A stretch of 64,000 nucleotides of DNA from Siphonodentalium dalli (Eukaryota; Mollusca; Scaphopoda; Gadilida; Siphonodentaliidae), in assembly GCA_032622095.1 (NCBI GenBank), contig CP136065.1:61239094-61303093 (forward strand), in the 5' to 3' direction. Each line of letters begins with the position of its first letter. Within the stretch, counting starts at the first letter, position 1. Shown here piece after piece: positions 45,357-57,880 of the stretch. The translations under genes and the position numbers were made by a program. The notes beneath the pieces were generated by a model that was not told the origin of the DNA, did no database searches, and saw only the letters and a program-made list of their open reading frames with translations.

Positions 45357-46471
45357 ATGTCGGTTACAAGGCAGAGGACCCCTAAGATGCCATGGACACC
45401 TGATGCCGAAAGGGACAGGAGGAGGAACAATGAAAAAGGAAATAAAACCCCGACCGGTGCCAAAAATAGTGATTGCTGTGAAATGTGCTCAAAAGCAATA
45501 AACATAAAAAACGAGAGAGCCATGGAATGTGAATTCTGTGAACTGACTTTCTGTTCCAGATGTCTGGGAATGAATAAAGCAGAGTATGATATCATTACGA
45601 AGACCAACTCAATGTGGTTCTGCCCTCCATGCAAAGGAAAAGTACAAAAAAACATCAAGACTGAGAAAGAAATTGAGGAGAGATGTGCAACATACATGGA
45701 GCAGTTCACCCAGCGTATTGAAACACTTGAAGATGAAATGAAGAAGAAGTGTGATATGGAACAAGTTGAGAAGAAGGTGAAGGAAGAGGTAGCAAAACAC
45801 AATATGGAAGCAGACTTGTAGTTAAATAAATCGAGAAGGAGCTAGAGAAGAAATGTGACAAAGAGACAGTCCTCAGTACTATGAAGGATATAGTCAAGAA
45901 AGAGGACACAGGAAGACAAGAAGCTGAAGAAGGGAAAGTAGTCAAGGAAGCAATAAAGGAAATATGTGAGAGAGAAAAAAGAGAATGCAACATTATAATA
46001 TATAATATGGAAGAAGACCCCAGCGACACTGGAGAACCACAAGTGGGGGATAAACAAGATACCAACACAGGAGACCGCTCAAATAGTCACAGAAAGGAAG
46101 GCATGGACTTGAGAGAAGTGACAGAGTTATGCCGGCATGTTTGTGGATCGACCGTCAATGAAACAAATATCAAGAAGACAACGAGACTGGGCAAGAAGGA
46201 GAAACAAAAATCCAGACCAATGATGGTGACATTTGATAGCAGGGAAAACAGAGACGAACTGCTGAGAAATCTAGGGAAGCTTCAAAAGCCACCTGGACAT
46301 CTACATAGACTGTCCATAACTAGGGATTTAACCAGAATAGAAAGAGAAGAGGCCAAAGCATTGCAAGCACAGGCAAAAATCAAAGAATCTGAAGCAAATG
46401 GAGAATGGATATACAGAGTACGGGGCCCTCACTGGGACAGACAACTAGTGAGGCTCAAACTGAAAGAATAG
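45357..46471 (+). pseudogene. Retroelement ORF1: PHD finger, coiled coil, RRM-like
   Basis: The first part (45357-45821) has a PHD-type finger (CCEMC ... CEFCELTFCSRC ... WFCPPC) followed by a Lys/Glu-rich coiled coil. A frameshift/stop near 45818-45829 separates it from 45830-46471, which continues the coiled coil (KELEKKCDKE) and then an RNA-binding domain starting ECNIIIYNMEE, with basic RLGKKEKQKSRP. PHD plus RNA-binding first-ORF proteins are established for CR1-like non-LTR retrotransposons. The 3' end overlaps the ORF2 frame. Confidence 0.8.
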
Positions 46472-49400
46472 ACAGAACAAAGAAGACCAAGATTGTAAAT
46501 AGTTTTAAAGTAAAATGTCTCTATACAAATGCTGACAGCATAGCAAATAAAATGGATGAATTAAAGAAGCAAGTGAATGAACTACAACCTGCTATAGTGG
46601 CAATAACAGAGACAAAGCCCAAGAACTACAGATATGACTTAACATCTGCTGAAATAGCGATTAAGGGGTATGAAATGTTTCACTGTGGCCTAGGTGTCAA
46701 AGAGGGAAGAGGAGTCACTGTATATATCAAGGAAAAATTACAAGCAACAATACATGACTGTCCAAATGGGTTTGCTGAATCAGTATCCATAGAAATACAG
46801 ATAAATAACACAGATAAGTTGATGTTCAGCTGCATATACAGGAGTCAGAACAGTAACCAAAATAATAATAAATTACTCGTGGATTTGATAAAACACCTGG
46901 GGAAAACGAAGAATAAACATCTGTAATGATCTGTTAGCAGTGGGCGATTTTAACTACCCAGATATTGACTGGAATAACATGAGACCAAAGATAAACATTG
47001 AAGAATCAGAAGAAACAGCCTTTATGAAAGCTATTCAGGGAGTATACTTACACCAACATGTAACAGAACCCACAAGATGTAGAATCGGAAATATACCAAC
47101 GATACTAGATCTAGTTCTCACAAAGGATCAGCATTTTGTGGATAAAATAACCCACATGAGTCCCTTATACTCTAGTAGCTGAGGGCGTTTTGTATGCACT
47201 CCAGAGCAAAACTCTTCACGAATCCACTAATTGAAGGTACACGAACAATATTTGGTTGGTGACACATTTCCCATTGAGGGCGAAATGGGTCAAATGGCCA
47301 CGCCCCTTTTTGCGCGAAGTACTACCACCCGCCGTGACTATATCTCCAGAACTGTTGGACATAGGGGGTCGTGTGACCACTCAAAATGTGCAGAATGGCC
47401 ACATTATGGGGGGTCAGTAATACATTTTCATATCCAAAAGTCAATGGTTTTTAAGATAATTGCCAAAAACCAAACAAAATCCATTTTTAAGGGCCCAATT
47501 TTGGGGTTCAGCACTTTTATCTCAAAGCTGAGCCCCCAATTCAAATTTTATTGATCTATATCCATCGGTGCCACATATAGGTATAATTTCTGTACCATTA
47601 TTGGATGAGATTGACCTCCAAGGAGCTCTTGACCCTGAAAATAAGGTTTTTGGATGGAATATATTGGTCGTAGAATGAAAAACAGACATTTTCCCAATAA
47701 CAAAGATGTTGAGGAAATCATCAATTATACGGTATTTGATCAGTAACCTAAAACTCCTACAAGAAGGTTATCTGGTGATATAATTTGAATGTAGTTCATC
47801 TTTTGTTATCTAGATTTCATGGCCTTTGATGTGAGATGGCTGCCAAAATGGTTATAAATGGAATGACATATATCACATTAGCAATATACTTGTAAATGAG
47901 TTCAATGTGTTATTTTCTTTAAACTTATGGGAGAACAGGGTGTTTTTATGGTATTCTAATGTTGAATTGAATTATACTCAGCCCACAAGTAGGTTTAGTA
48001 AATGTTGAGTTACTACAATTTGATCAATCAGTATGATTCAGTAGTCGAGCAGGTTGTGTCTTTATCAGTCCCACATCAATTTTGATTGGCTGCATCACCA
48101 TTTTGTATAAAGGTTCTACAATTTCCCTAACATGTACATTATTCTAGAACAAATAATGGCTAGCCTGGAGTGAGTTAGACAAAAAATACAAGCATCAGTT
48201 GATATGCAGATATAAATACATACAAATCTACATTCTGCATGTAGCCATGCTATGCAATCCTCCCTCATGTTTCAACTTATCAAGGAAAAATGATCACATT
48301 ACCAATGTCTATGATAGTCAGATGTTTTTGTAGATTTTGTAGATTTGTGGATGTTGTAGATTTTGTAGATTTGTGGATGTTGTAATGCAATATAGATCTC
48401 CATTATACTTGCACAAATTTATTTGTCATTTCGTCCCTTTAAATTGACTTTAAAGGTGGTGCGTAACATGTATGTATATGTGCCACTCCAAAATGTATGT
48501 ATATGTGCCACTCCAAAAATGTCAGTAAAAGTACTGTACACCGTTTGGTTTGATGTTATAGGCACAGGAGATATATATATACTTTACATGTCAAATATTG
48601 TGAACCCTGCAGGTACGTTTATGTGTGTCAGTCTCCTTATGTGTGTGATGTACATGCAGTAACTACATGTATATTCTAGTGAAATTTATGGTCTGCACTC
48701 TGCAGTATTTCAAAAACATGCTATGGCCATGCCTACATATACATATGTACACTGATTCAAACACAATGATTGTCAGGTTATAATCTATGTTTGAGGAAAG
48801 TTACTATGTATTTTTCATTTGTGTTGCATTTGTCAATATTAATGGGTCCCAGGAGTCCAGATGTTACTAGTGCAGAGCCCATTTAATTTTCATGAAACTG
48901 GTGGACTTCATGTCTATACTCCTAAATAAACATGACTCTGAGTCTTATCAGACCAAGACGGTATTGTGTAGGTTTTACTAGAATTATATTTAGAAAAGAC
49001 TCAACCATTATTTTTCCACTGCCCTTATCACAATATATTCATTTGGCAGTATTCATCCCAAGTTTAGTGGTGATGCTAATACATTTGGTATGATATTCAG
49101 GTAGAGCAAAGCGATCTGAACGAATCGAGGATAAGCCACAATGTGTAGAAAACATTAAAAAACATGTATATTGTGAAATATTTTAATAATGTGTGCTGGT
49201 TTTTACAAACTGGCCATTATTGAGATGACTATTCCTGTTGTTTACCAAACATCAGCGTACACAATAAAATTTTGAAGTATATATGTTCTTGAATGTTGCA
49301 TACAGACACTGACTTTTGCACAAATTGCTCGGGTTAGCCAAACAATGCAAAAATAACCAACTTTAGGTAAAATGATGGTACTTGACAGAATTGCTTTGAC

Positions 49401-51330
49401 CTACAAACATATCAATCCAGCAGTACCCATCAGCATAATATAAAATTAGCAGGACCACTTAACCTGAGGTGGTATTGAAAATGAAAATATCTTTAAAATG
49501 GTAAGTTATGAGGGCTATTAGCTATTATGAAGAATTATGTTAGTGAAATTATAGACCCTCACCTTCTCCAACCTGCAAGTGATGCAACTATCATGGCCAA
49601 TCAAAACTAATGTGGGACTGACAAAGGCTCATTCTACTATTTTGATTGAATAGTGATCATTCCATCATTTCCTAAAACTTTTTGTGAGATGAGGTGTCCT
49701 TTTGTAAGAATTGATTACTTCTGAAATATATACTTGTATATATGGTCATCTCCCATCTGATTACAACATGTTTTTACTATGCCCAGGTGCAATACCCATT
49801 TTAGGATCGCAACATGTGGCTGCTGCATGAAGCAAACAGCTGGTCATTCCATTTAGTAAAAGTGTTTAGCATGTTTCATATCTTGGTCACTTAAATCAGA
49901 TCAGCTGTTAAATGTTGATAACAAATTTTGAAAACCTGTTTTGTTCAATCTGTACATTTCTGTTGATTAGAGCACAATTGTTACCTGATTTTTGGTAAAG
50001 CACACCAGTTTCCAAGGCATGTTCAGTCATGAAGAGCTCATGTTGTGTGTCGGGATCAACACATCCTCAGCAGCAATTTCCAGCTAATCCCATTGTGTGT
50101 GGTCAATTGTGCTCTTAAGTCGATCAGAGAATTCGGATAGTTCTTTAAAAAGTGTCATACATATGCTGTGGCCTTGGTGGTATTGTATACTTGTGGTGCG
50201 TAACATGCTGAAATCGGTTTTTGGCAATTATCTTAAAAACCATTGACTTTTGGATATGAAAATGTATTACTGACCCCCCATAATGTGGATTTTCAAGGTC
50301 AAGAGCTCCTTGGAGGTCAATCCCATCCGATAATGGTACAGAAATTATACCTATATGTGGCACCGATGGATATAGATCAATAAAATTCGAATTGGGGGCT
50401 CAGCTTTGAGATAAAAGTGCTGAACCCCAAAATTGGGCCCTTAAAATGGATTTTTTTTGTTTTTTGGCAATTATCTTAAAAACCATTGACTTTTGGATAT
50501 GAAAATGTATTACTGACCCCACATATTGTGGCCATTCCGCACATTTTGAGTGGTCACACGACCCCCTTTGGCCAACGGTTCTGGAGATATAGTCACGGCG
50601 GGTTGTAGTACTTCGCGCAAAAAGGGGCGTGGCCATTTGACCCATTTCGCCCTCAATGGGAAATGTGTCACCAACCAAATATTGTTCGTGTACCTTCAAT
50701 TAGTGGATTCGTGAAGAGTTTTGCTCTGGACATAAAAGTGCATACAAAACGCCCTCAGCTACTAGAGTATTAGGAAAAAGTGACCATGCAATCCTCCAAA
50801 TAGAAGTTGACTGCTCAGCTCAGACTGGAAACACAAGGAAATACCAGTTCATATACGATCGTGCGAACTATGAAGAAATGAGGACAAAACTAAAGAATAT
50901 GGACCTGGAAAAAAACATTAAAATGACATCCGATATTAATGAACAATGGGAACTGATGAAGACAGCCATTTACGAGCTACAAGAGGTGGTACCAACGAGA
51001 AAGGGAAATGTGGACTAAAAATTAATTATGAATGCCCAACAAATTCTGCTACCAGGAAACTGACACGACAATAACACACATTATGGAGCCGCTACATGCA
51101 TAACAGATCTTTAGCAACATATCAAAAATATTGCAAAATACGTAATAAAGTGCGACAAGATACCCGTACTGCCAGAAGAGAGTATGAAGAGAAGATAGCA
51201 GCAGAAACCAAAATAAACCAAAAATCATTCTGGAAATATGTAAAATCTATGAGCTCAACTAAAGCAAAGGTTCAAGAACTATACAAAATCCCAGGCAACA
51301 AGAAGTCAGAATTGGCAGCAACTGTCAATT
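46405..51330 (+). pseudogene. CR1-like ORF2: endonuclease and RT start, split by insertion
   Basis: Apurinic-type endonuclease: N-terminal YTNADSIANKMDEL, ITETKPKN, GDFNYPDIDW and, beyond the 3.6 kb insertion, GKSDHAILQI. A frameshift lies near 46900-46925. Codons run to the TTA at 47165-47167 and resume at 50773 in the same frame, so the insertion is clean. A stop occurs near 51015; then the linker before RT (KIRNKVRQDTRTARREYEEK, SFWKYVKSM) runs to about 51330, where the sequence switches to an antisense gag. The RT core itself is missing. Confidence 0.85.
47168..50769. mobile_element. 3.6 kb foldback transposon, ~470-bp TIRs, TSD TTA
   Basis: Flanked by TTA (47165-47167, 50770-50772). TIR starts TACTCTAGTAGCTGAGGGCG; the inverted arms run about 47168-47636 and 50296-50769. 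A further copy of part of the right arm sits at 50218-50290. Weaker inverted similarity continues inside (about 48075-48105 against 49585-49620: CAGTCCCACAT...TTTTGATTGGC). The 2.6 kb centre has no recognisable transposase. The 3-bp TWA-type target fits PIF/Harbinger or other families; assignment is open. Confidence 0.92.
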
Positions 51331-53926
51331 GCGCGATTTTAATTATCTCTGGGGATCTATTACTTTCCCCGTACCTTTCGGTACTATCGCGAGCGCTCAC
51401 GGCCGGCTGTATATCTGTTACTTGGGTTTCGCCTTTGTTTTCTGACCCAATATCGATTTGTTTTTTAGTTTCTGTTCTGGGATTCACATTCACTAGGTCA
51501 AGGGGAGTTAATGGGGTCGGCTCTGAACCTAGCAATCCTGCTCCGACCCACTGCTGTTTAAATCCACATTTTCCATGAATGCTACCCTTTGGGGATTTTT
51601 TGGTGCCCCCGGAACTGGGCCAGAATTTAATTTAGCCGACCTTTCCGGGACATCCCGATTGGTTACTTGGTTCCCCGTTAACCTCGATGCACATTCTCTC
51701 ATTAGATGCGATTTACTACCACATGTCCAGCACCCCGGCCTATTCGGTGAGGGTGACCTACTTCTAGGAAACTCCCTTCTATTTTGGTCAGAGGTTCGGG
51801 ATAATTGAGGGTTAATGTTGCCATTGATTCAGAAATGCGGTTCATTGAATCTTGCATTCCCTTCATACCCTCCATCATTGATGTCGCGAACCCCCCAAAA
51901 TCTTGTTCCAATTTATTGGGCAATTTTGCAATTTCATTAGACCCACTCTGTCCCCCATTCGATTGTATTTTCGGGTTTGCTTGGGTGTATTGCACCCGTG
52001 CTGGGGTCTCACGTTCCCGATAAGTTCTTGTTCGCCTACTTTCCAGCCGGGGTGTTGTGTCTATAGGGGCCATTGGGTTTTGCCCATAAATTGCCAGTGT
52101 TGAATGTTGAAACCACTTTACCCGGTCTATGGCCTCCTCCATTGACACCGGCCGGGTGGCAGATATAGCCATTCCAGCCTCCTTATCTAAGACCCCAAAA
52201 CAAAATCTCAACACTGCTTGTCTGAACATGTGACGTTCGGGTAAATCGTCAAATGCTCCTGCAGCTAGGGTTAATACCCTATCTGCCCATTCTTCCAGGG
52301 ACTCCGTAGGTTTCTGAACTGCTTGATTAAATTGAATCAAGACAGTTTCGGGCAATTCAATGTGCGCAAACCTTTTTTCTAATTTGTGCATCATGTCGTC
52401 AAAATGTGTCTGGGGGTTTTGACGCATTAGGGTTGTAAAATAGTCTGCCGCTTTCCCCTGTAAACACCAACACAAGTAGTCCCTGGCCTCTGGTCCCTCC
52501 CATCCCTCAAAATCCATCATGTGAATGAACTTTAACTGAAAGGATTGCCAATTTGTGGTGCCGTCATATTCCAATGATCGGGGGATATGTGGCAACTTTC
52601 TATGACGTTGATCCTGTGGGGCTTGATTACCGATTATCTCCCCTCTATTCCCCCGGTTGGCGTCCCTCCCTGTCTCTAAAGGTTCTGCCCATACTAGGGT
52701 CTCTGTGTGCCCCCATTCCCCCATTAGGGTATCTGTTCCCTTGTGGTCTATCACTATGAGTTTTGACGCATTAGGGTTGTAAAATAGTCTGCCGCTTTCC
52801 CCTGTAAACACCAACACAAGTAGTCCCTGGCCTCTGGTCCCTCCCATCCCTCAAAATCCATCATGTGAATGAACTTTAACTGAAAGGATTGCCAATTTGT
52901 GGTGCCGTCATATTCCAATGATCGGGGGATATGTGGCAACTTTCTATGACGTTGATCCTGTGGGGCTTGATTACCGATTATCTCCCCTCTATTCCCCCGG
53001 TTGGCGTCCCTCCCTGTCTCTAAAGGTTCTGCCCATACTAGGGTCTCTGTGTGCCCCCATTCCCCCATTAGGGTATCTGTTCCCTTGTGGTCTATCACTA
53101 TGAGTTCTTTGCGGACTCAGATGTCTATTTAGTATATCATATGACCGCCCACTGGAGCGAGACTGAGGGTCTTTGTACTGATCCCTCCGATAGCGATCCC
53201 CCTCCCCAACCTGTGGTCGAGTCATTTCCGTTCTTCGGGCATCCTGGGATTCCCCATGATTTACTCTGCCTTGTGAACCCTGGTTTACATTGCCAGGGGC
53301 ATGAGCCACTAATGGGTTATTTTCCATCCAGGCGTCCAATCTTGATATTGGACGTTGGAGACGGCTACCCATCGGTGACGTCGGTATTGTCATATAACGC
53401 GATTGCTCATATGACGGTGGCGGATCCCGGTTGAAAATTCTACCCTCCCGCGATCGGTTGGGGTCTCGTGACCCCAAACGTTCCTCAGAGTCTGAGGAGT
53501 GGTGATGGCGGGGATAAACCCCTTCGGTGAGAATTTCCTGGGGCCGGTGAGCTTAGTGTTATTATTTGTACCCCCACTGGTGAACTGGGTGCAGATGCGA
53601 TTAACCAACCTGTGCCGCAATTGCTCATCCATCTGAGCTTGATTGGACAAGACGCAATTGGATTGTCCATCAATATCATTGTCCTGGTGTGGTATAAAAT
53701 CCACACTTCTTATTAAAGCCCTTGACACCCGGAGGGAAGTCACTTGGTTGATGTTATCCACCATAAAATTTCCCAATTCAGCTCTTTTAGCTAATATATT
53801 TCTGGCTCTCTCAGTATTGACCCCTGGTAGGACCAATATCGAATAAAAATCACACTTATTGATCTGAAGACGATCGGTCATCCCATCGTCCGATTCAAGA
53901 TCAGAAGACCCATTAATTGCAGTCGC
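51331..53926 (-). pseudogene. Ty3-like retrotransposon gag relic
   Basis: Read from ATG 53926. The N-terminal part has a helix-hairpin-helix-like stretch (LPGVNTERARNILAKRAELG). A Pro/Arg-rich linker contains PPSY. A retrotransposon-gag capsid domain follows (about 52620-52180, IPRSLEYDGTTNWQSF, ALRF-type helices). A CCHC zinc knuckle (C-x2-C-x4-H-x4-C) is near 51730-51690. Frameshifts near 53500 and 51780 and a 344-bp tandem duplication break it. Protease, RT and integrase are absent: at about 51330 the sequence meets the CR1-like element. No LTR was identified. Confidence 0.75.
52417..53104. repeat. 344-bp tandem duplication within gag
   Basis: 52417-52760 and 52761-53104 are almost identical direct copies. 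The junction has the short shared word GTTTTGACGC, as in slippage or microhomology-mediated duplication. It duplicates part of the capsid coding region. Confidence 0.93.
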
Positions 53927-53989
53927 CATTTTTTCAAAGTCCCAATGACCCTGAAAACTGTCGAATAGCCTAATTGGGTTTTCCAACTT

Positions 53990-56635
53990 TTATAACTATA
54001 ACCCTAGTACAGACCTCACAGTGTAATCTTGGGGACCCAAAGTAATATTATGATTGATGTACCCAAATATTTTTCCAACACGTTGGAAAATCAAATTTAC
54101 CAATTACTTACAGGGTGGAAAAATGACCCTAAATGGTCAGCACATGACACGAGAGCAAAAAGGCCCCGTCAAAATTCGCGGGCTGAAACACAAGAAGGGT
54201 TATTGACATAAAATGCACCCAATCAAAAATGAGTGAAACATGAATTATCACCACCTCAAATATTCAAAATATACAAAAGTCGGGAAAATTGTTCCCGGAA
54301 TAACAATTACTAAATCACTACCATTGAATTAAAGTTAATTAGCGGGTCGGATGTGACCCGAAAGTAACCGATGTCAAGCGATTATATATTTCGCTCAAAA
54401 TCCTACGCACATCCTCATTGGCTCATAATGGCGGCCAATTCGAATGGGAATTTCCCGAATAGATTTCGTTCGGTCCAGTGTAGTTTCCAGTAATTATTTG
54501 GGGACACCTGTTTTATATGCCAAAGTCATATCTGAAGGCCACAGCCCTAAGTTGGGGGAGAGTATGAGCTGGCCTCCCCCTAGTACTGCCATAAAATGAC
54601 AATTTATTGCTTTATTTGATGATTTAGTGTTTAATATTTAGTTGTTTGTTTTCTAGTAGTAATGGTCAACAACAAATTATCTGAGTATTTTTATTCTCTT
54701 TCTAACTGTTTTTGGGCACCTGGAGTTTGGGCACCCATACCTGTTACAGGTACCAAAACTGGCCTGGAAACTACCCTGGTTCGGTCGCTTCGCCAATATG
54801 GAGAATTCGCTCTCCACTCTTATTCTACTCTCACAAGGTGGTGACAATCTCTTACGTTTCACTCACCTTGTGTTCTCGGCCCACACCTGTACCGCGGTCG
54901 ACCGCTTCAGTCAGGAGCGCTGCAAACACATCTGTCTCTTTCAATGTCTCTGAGTCAAGTCTCTCTTTCAGTGATGGACCCATGTGACCCAACCCCGGGG
55001 TCTCATTCGTCCACGTCGGGGGATTACCGTAATTATACCACATTCCCCCTCATTTTCTAAATGTGCTCCACCCTTTGAATCTATGGGTACTTCAATTTTC
55101 TTGAAGGGTTATACCCTTCTATCATGGGTTATCATCTTTTATCATTATACGGCTTAATGTCCCCCTCCCATCATTCGTAGTTTTACTACCATTAATATCA
55201 ATACTAAAAAGTCCACCCCCACTTATTATTGTCCATTTCCCATAATGACCTCCCCCCTTAACATCGGGCCGCCACCAGCCCTGGAATGTATTAATATCCA
55301 CAAATATATCACAACATTATAAACTTAACAAGGGGTGGGAAAAACCTCACCTAATCCCCTTAATACTCAACAGTATAAACATTTAGGGAGGGGAGATATC
55401 CAGTCTGCAGTGTGCATTATTCCCCCCAACAATATTAACAGGGGCAGTGTTCCCCTTAATGGGTGTTAGTACCCTCACCCTACGGGGAAAAACCCCGAAC
55501 AATCAAACGCACACTGACTATGGCTACTTGCCCATCTGGACATCAAACCCCCCCTTGAGGTTGATATGTTAATATGGACGGATTTGCATCTAGGGTTGAT
55601 CTGGCTCATCTTAATTCACTAGCTGAACTACATCTAAATAACTACTAGTGATATTTAGATCAATACGACACCTGTTTCAAGGGTGCATGATTTTAAATTC
55701 TCATGATTAAAATGCCCCCCTCTTCCAACATTCTACCACCAGGTTACTTGGTGCTGAGATAATTTTGACTACATCCATGTTATATATAACTTTGGTAACC
55801 TGTTAGTTATTATGGGAATTCACCATAAACATGATTATAATATTGTATAAGGTATACCATGTTCGTGACTCTACTCTATGGGGTAATATTCCTATTTTCT
55901 TGTCATACCCCCCTACTTACTAATCCGACTTTGGCTATGAAATACCACTCCATTTTAATCAAACCCCCCTGTGTCTCTAATAAATCAGTATCTTATATAA
56001 TGATGCAGCCCAGATCAACCCTATCTTCCGAAACAGTTCAATCAATGAGTATATGTATACATATAGGTGGTCAGTAGGGTACAGGGATTTTTGTGAAGGG
56101 ACCGGAGAAAAAGATTGTTATTAGATAAAGGGTAATACCCTGTATGACGAGCCACCCATTATACAACGGGTATTTGACTCAGAGTGACACATAGTGTCGA
56201 TCGGTGGAATCCTTAACAATCACGAGAAACGCCACGCCCAAAAATGTTCTTTGCCAAATTTAGAATATAAAAATTAAAGTATGACTTTGCCCAAAAATTT
56301 CCAAATAATACCTTTAACCTGGGCTAAAAGTGTGACGTTCCCCCAAAAGTTAAGTAATCCACCGCATCAAAATTTATAACAATCTCTACCCTTCTCTTTG
56401 TGCAACCTACGGACCAACCTGAGGGGTGCCTCCAAAATGGAAAAGTTTTTCCATATTGAGGTTAACCCCTTGGATAACCTCCACCGGGGACTTCCCCGAC
56501 CCACTCACGAGGTTGACCAAATCACCGAGCCTAGACTCAGTAACATACCCAACCTCGGAATCGGATAAGTAACATGTACTAGTATTTAGACAACATCTTC
56601 CTCACTCCTGAAAAACAGCTGCGAGATTTTAGATC
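53990..56635. other. Non-coding stretch, possible leader of the gag element
   Basis: Rich in runs of C on the plus strand (CCCCCC, CCCCTTAA). It should hold the 5' LTR and leader of the antisense gag relic, but I could not find paired LTR ends or a convincing primer-binding site. No gene seen. Confidence 0.4.
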
Positions 56636-56639
56636 TTTC

Positions 56640-56925
56640 ATAGCTAATTGCCTACAAGCAATTTCTTTCTTGACGGACCCCTCACTTCTGCAGATTTTTC
56701 CAAAGAAGCAAAGGATTTTTTTGTGGAAAATTGCTTCAATTGGGGGCACCCCAAGAAGTCCGAAGGCTGCAACGTTTGATATACGATTCGATCTGCTTCA
56801 TCTTTTTCCTCTGGAAAATTTCTATACATTTGATGTCAGATGGGGACGGTGTTAATGCCTCAATTCCACATAAAATTCTTGGAATTAGATAGATGTTCCA
56901 TAGCTTTGTTGATACCAGTGGATTA
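56640..56925 (-). pseudogene. Fragment of non-LTR RT thumb region
   Basis: Minus strand encodes NPLVSTKLWNIYLIPRILCG and IKCIEIFQRKKMKQIE, typical of the region after the RT palm in non-LTR elements; the frame then breaks near 56750 and continues in another frame. It ends directly at a TTAA element end (56923-56926). Confidence 0.65.
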
Positions 56926-56926
56926 A

Positions 56927-56965
56927 AGGTACTCAATCCGATTTGAGGGTCCCCATATGATGGCA
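56927..56965. mobile_element. Solo left end of an AGGTACTC element
   Basis: TTAA then AGGTACTCAATCCGAT and GAGGGTCCCCAT, after which similarity is lost. A truncated copy. Confidence 0.7.
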
Positions 56966-57030
56966 TATCATAAAAATACAACAACAACAGCATTTCTTCA
57001 AAATATGCTTTAATTATCAGAATAGTTTAA

Positions 57031-57509
57031 AGGTACTCAATCCGATAAAACTCCTCTCAATTACTATTTCAATGGCTTCGGGGGTCAAAAATATTTGATT
57101 CGAGTCGAGGAAGTCACCCATCAAAGCTCAGATTTGTTAGATATCGATTTTAGAAATCTATTATTTTTCATTATCGGGAATTCTTTCTGGCCCAGAAGAC
57201 AGTCAATATTTCGTTATTATTACCACTTGATTATAGAGTTATCCATCCTTTTCTGTTTGAATAGAGTTTTGGCGTGAAATCTCGAGCAGGTTACCAAATT
57301 GACGGCAGTTATTAGTACTCATCTCGAGCAATTAACAAATTTCAAAAATCAATATATAATAACTCTGAGCTTTGTTTGATGGGTTCCTCGACTCGAATCA
57401 AATATTTTTTACCCCCAAAGCCAAAGAAATAGTAATATAGGACCCTCTGATCGGATTGTTGTTGTTGGAATCTGTTGAGATGGGGACCCTCTTTACGGGT
57501 TGAGTACCT
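57031..57509. mobile_element. TTAA-targeting MITE (AGGTACTC family)
   Basis: TTAA at 57027-57030 and 57510-57513. 479 bp; the right TIR is slightly mutated (CGGGTTGAGTACCT). Confidence 0.9.
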
Positions 57510-57629
57510 TTAATTGCAACAAAATAATGCTAACCGCTGTCAACTATGGTATCAAATGTCCCAAAACGTGTTATTTATCAACATTTTGTTTAACTAAATA
57601 TGGCCGTATTATCACTTGAATATCACAAA

Positions 57630-57880
57630 ATTTGGCAGTATTACCACTTGATTTTTGAGTTATCCATCTTCAGCTGCAATTTTGTCCAAGACCGTCCGTT
57701 TGACAGCGTGTTTCTGGGCCACAAATAATTGCACATCTCGAGAAATAACGAACTTCAAAAATTGATATCTGATCAACCTGAACTTTGATGGATGGGTTCC
57801 TCGACTCGAATCAAATATTTTTACCCCGAAACCAAATAAATAGTATTTTAGGAGCGTTAATTCGGATAATGCACCTTTAA
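57630..57880. mobile_element. Diverged right half of an AGGTACTC element
   Basis: Contains TACCACTTGATTTTTGAGTT, GGGTTCCTCGACTCGAATCA and ends GCACCTTTAA. Much older than the neighbouring copy. No left TIR. Confidence 0.7.

Noticed and set aside
45320-45802. 160-codon antisense frame opposite the PHD frame
   Set aside because: Shadow of ORF1; the plus strand carries the recognisable PHD cysteines.
54000-56600. Long terminal repeat for the gag relic
   Set aside because: No pair of matching ends or primer-binding site could be identified by eye.
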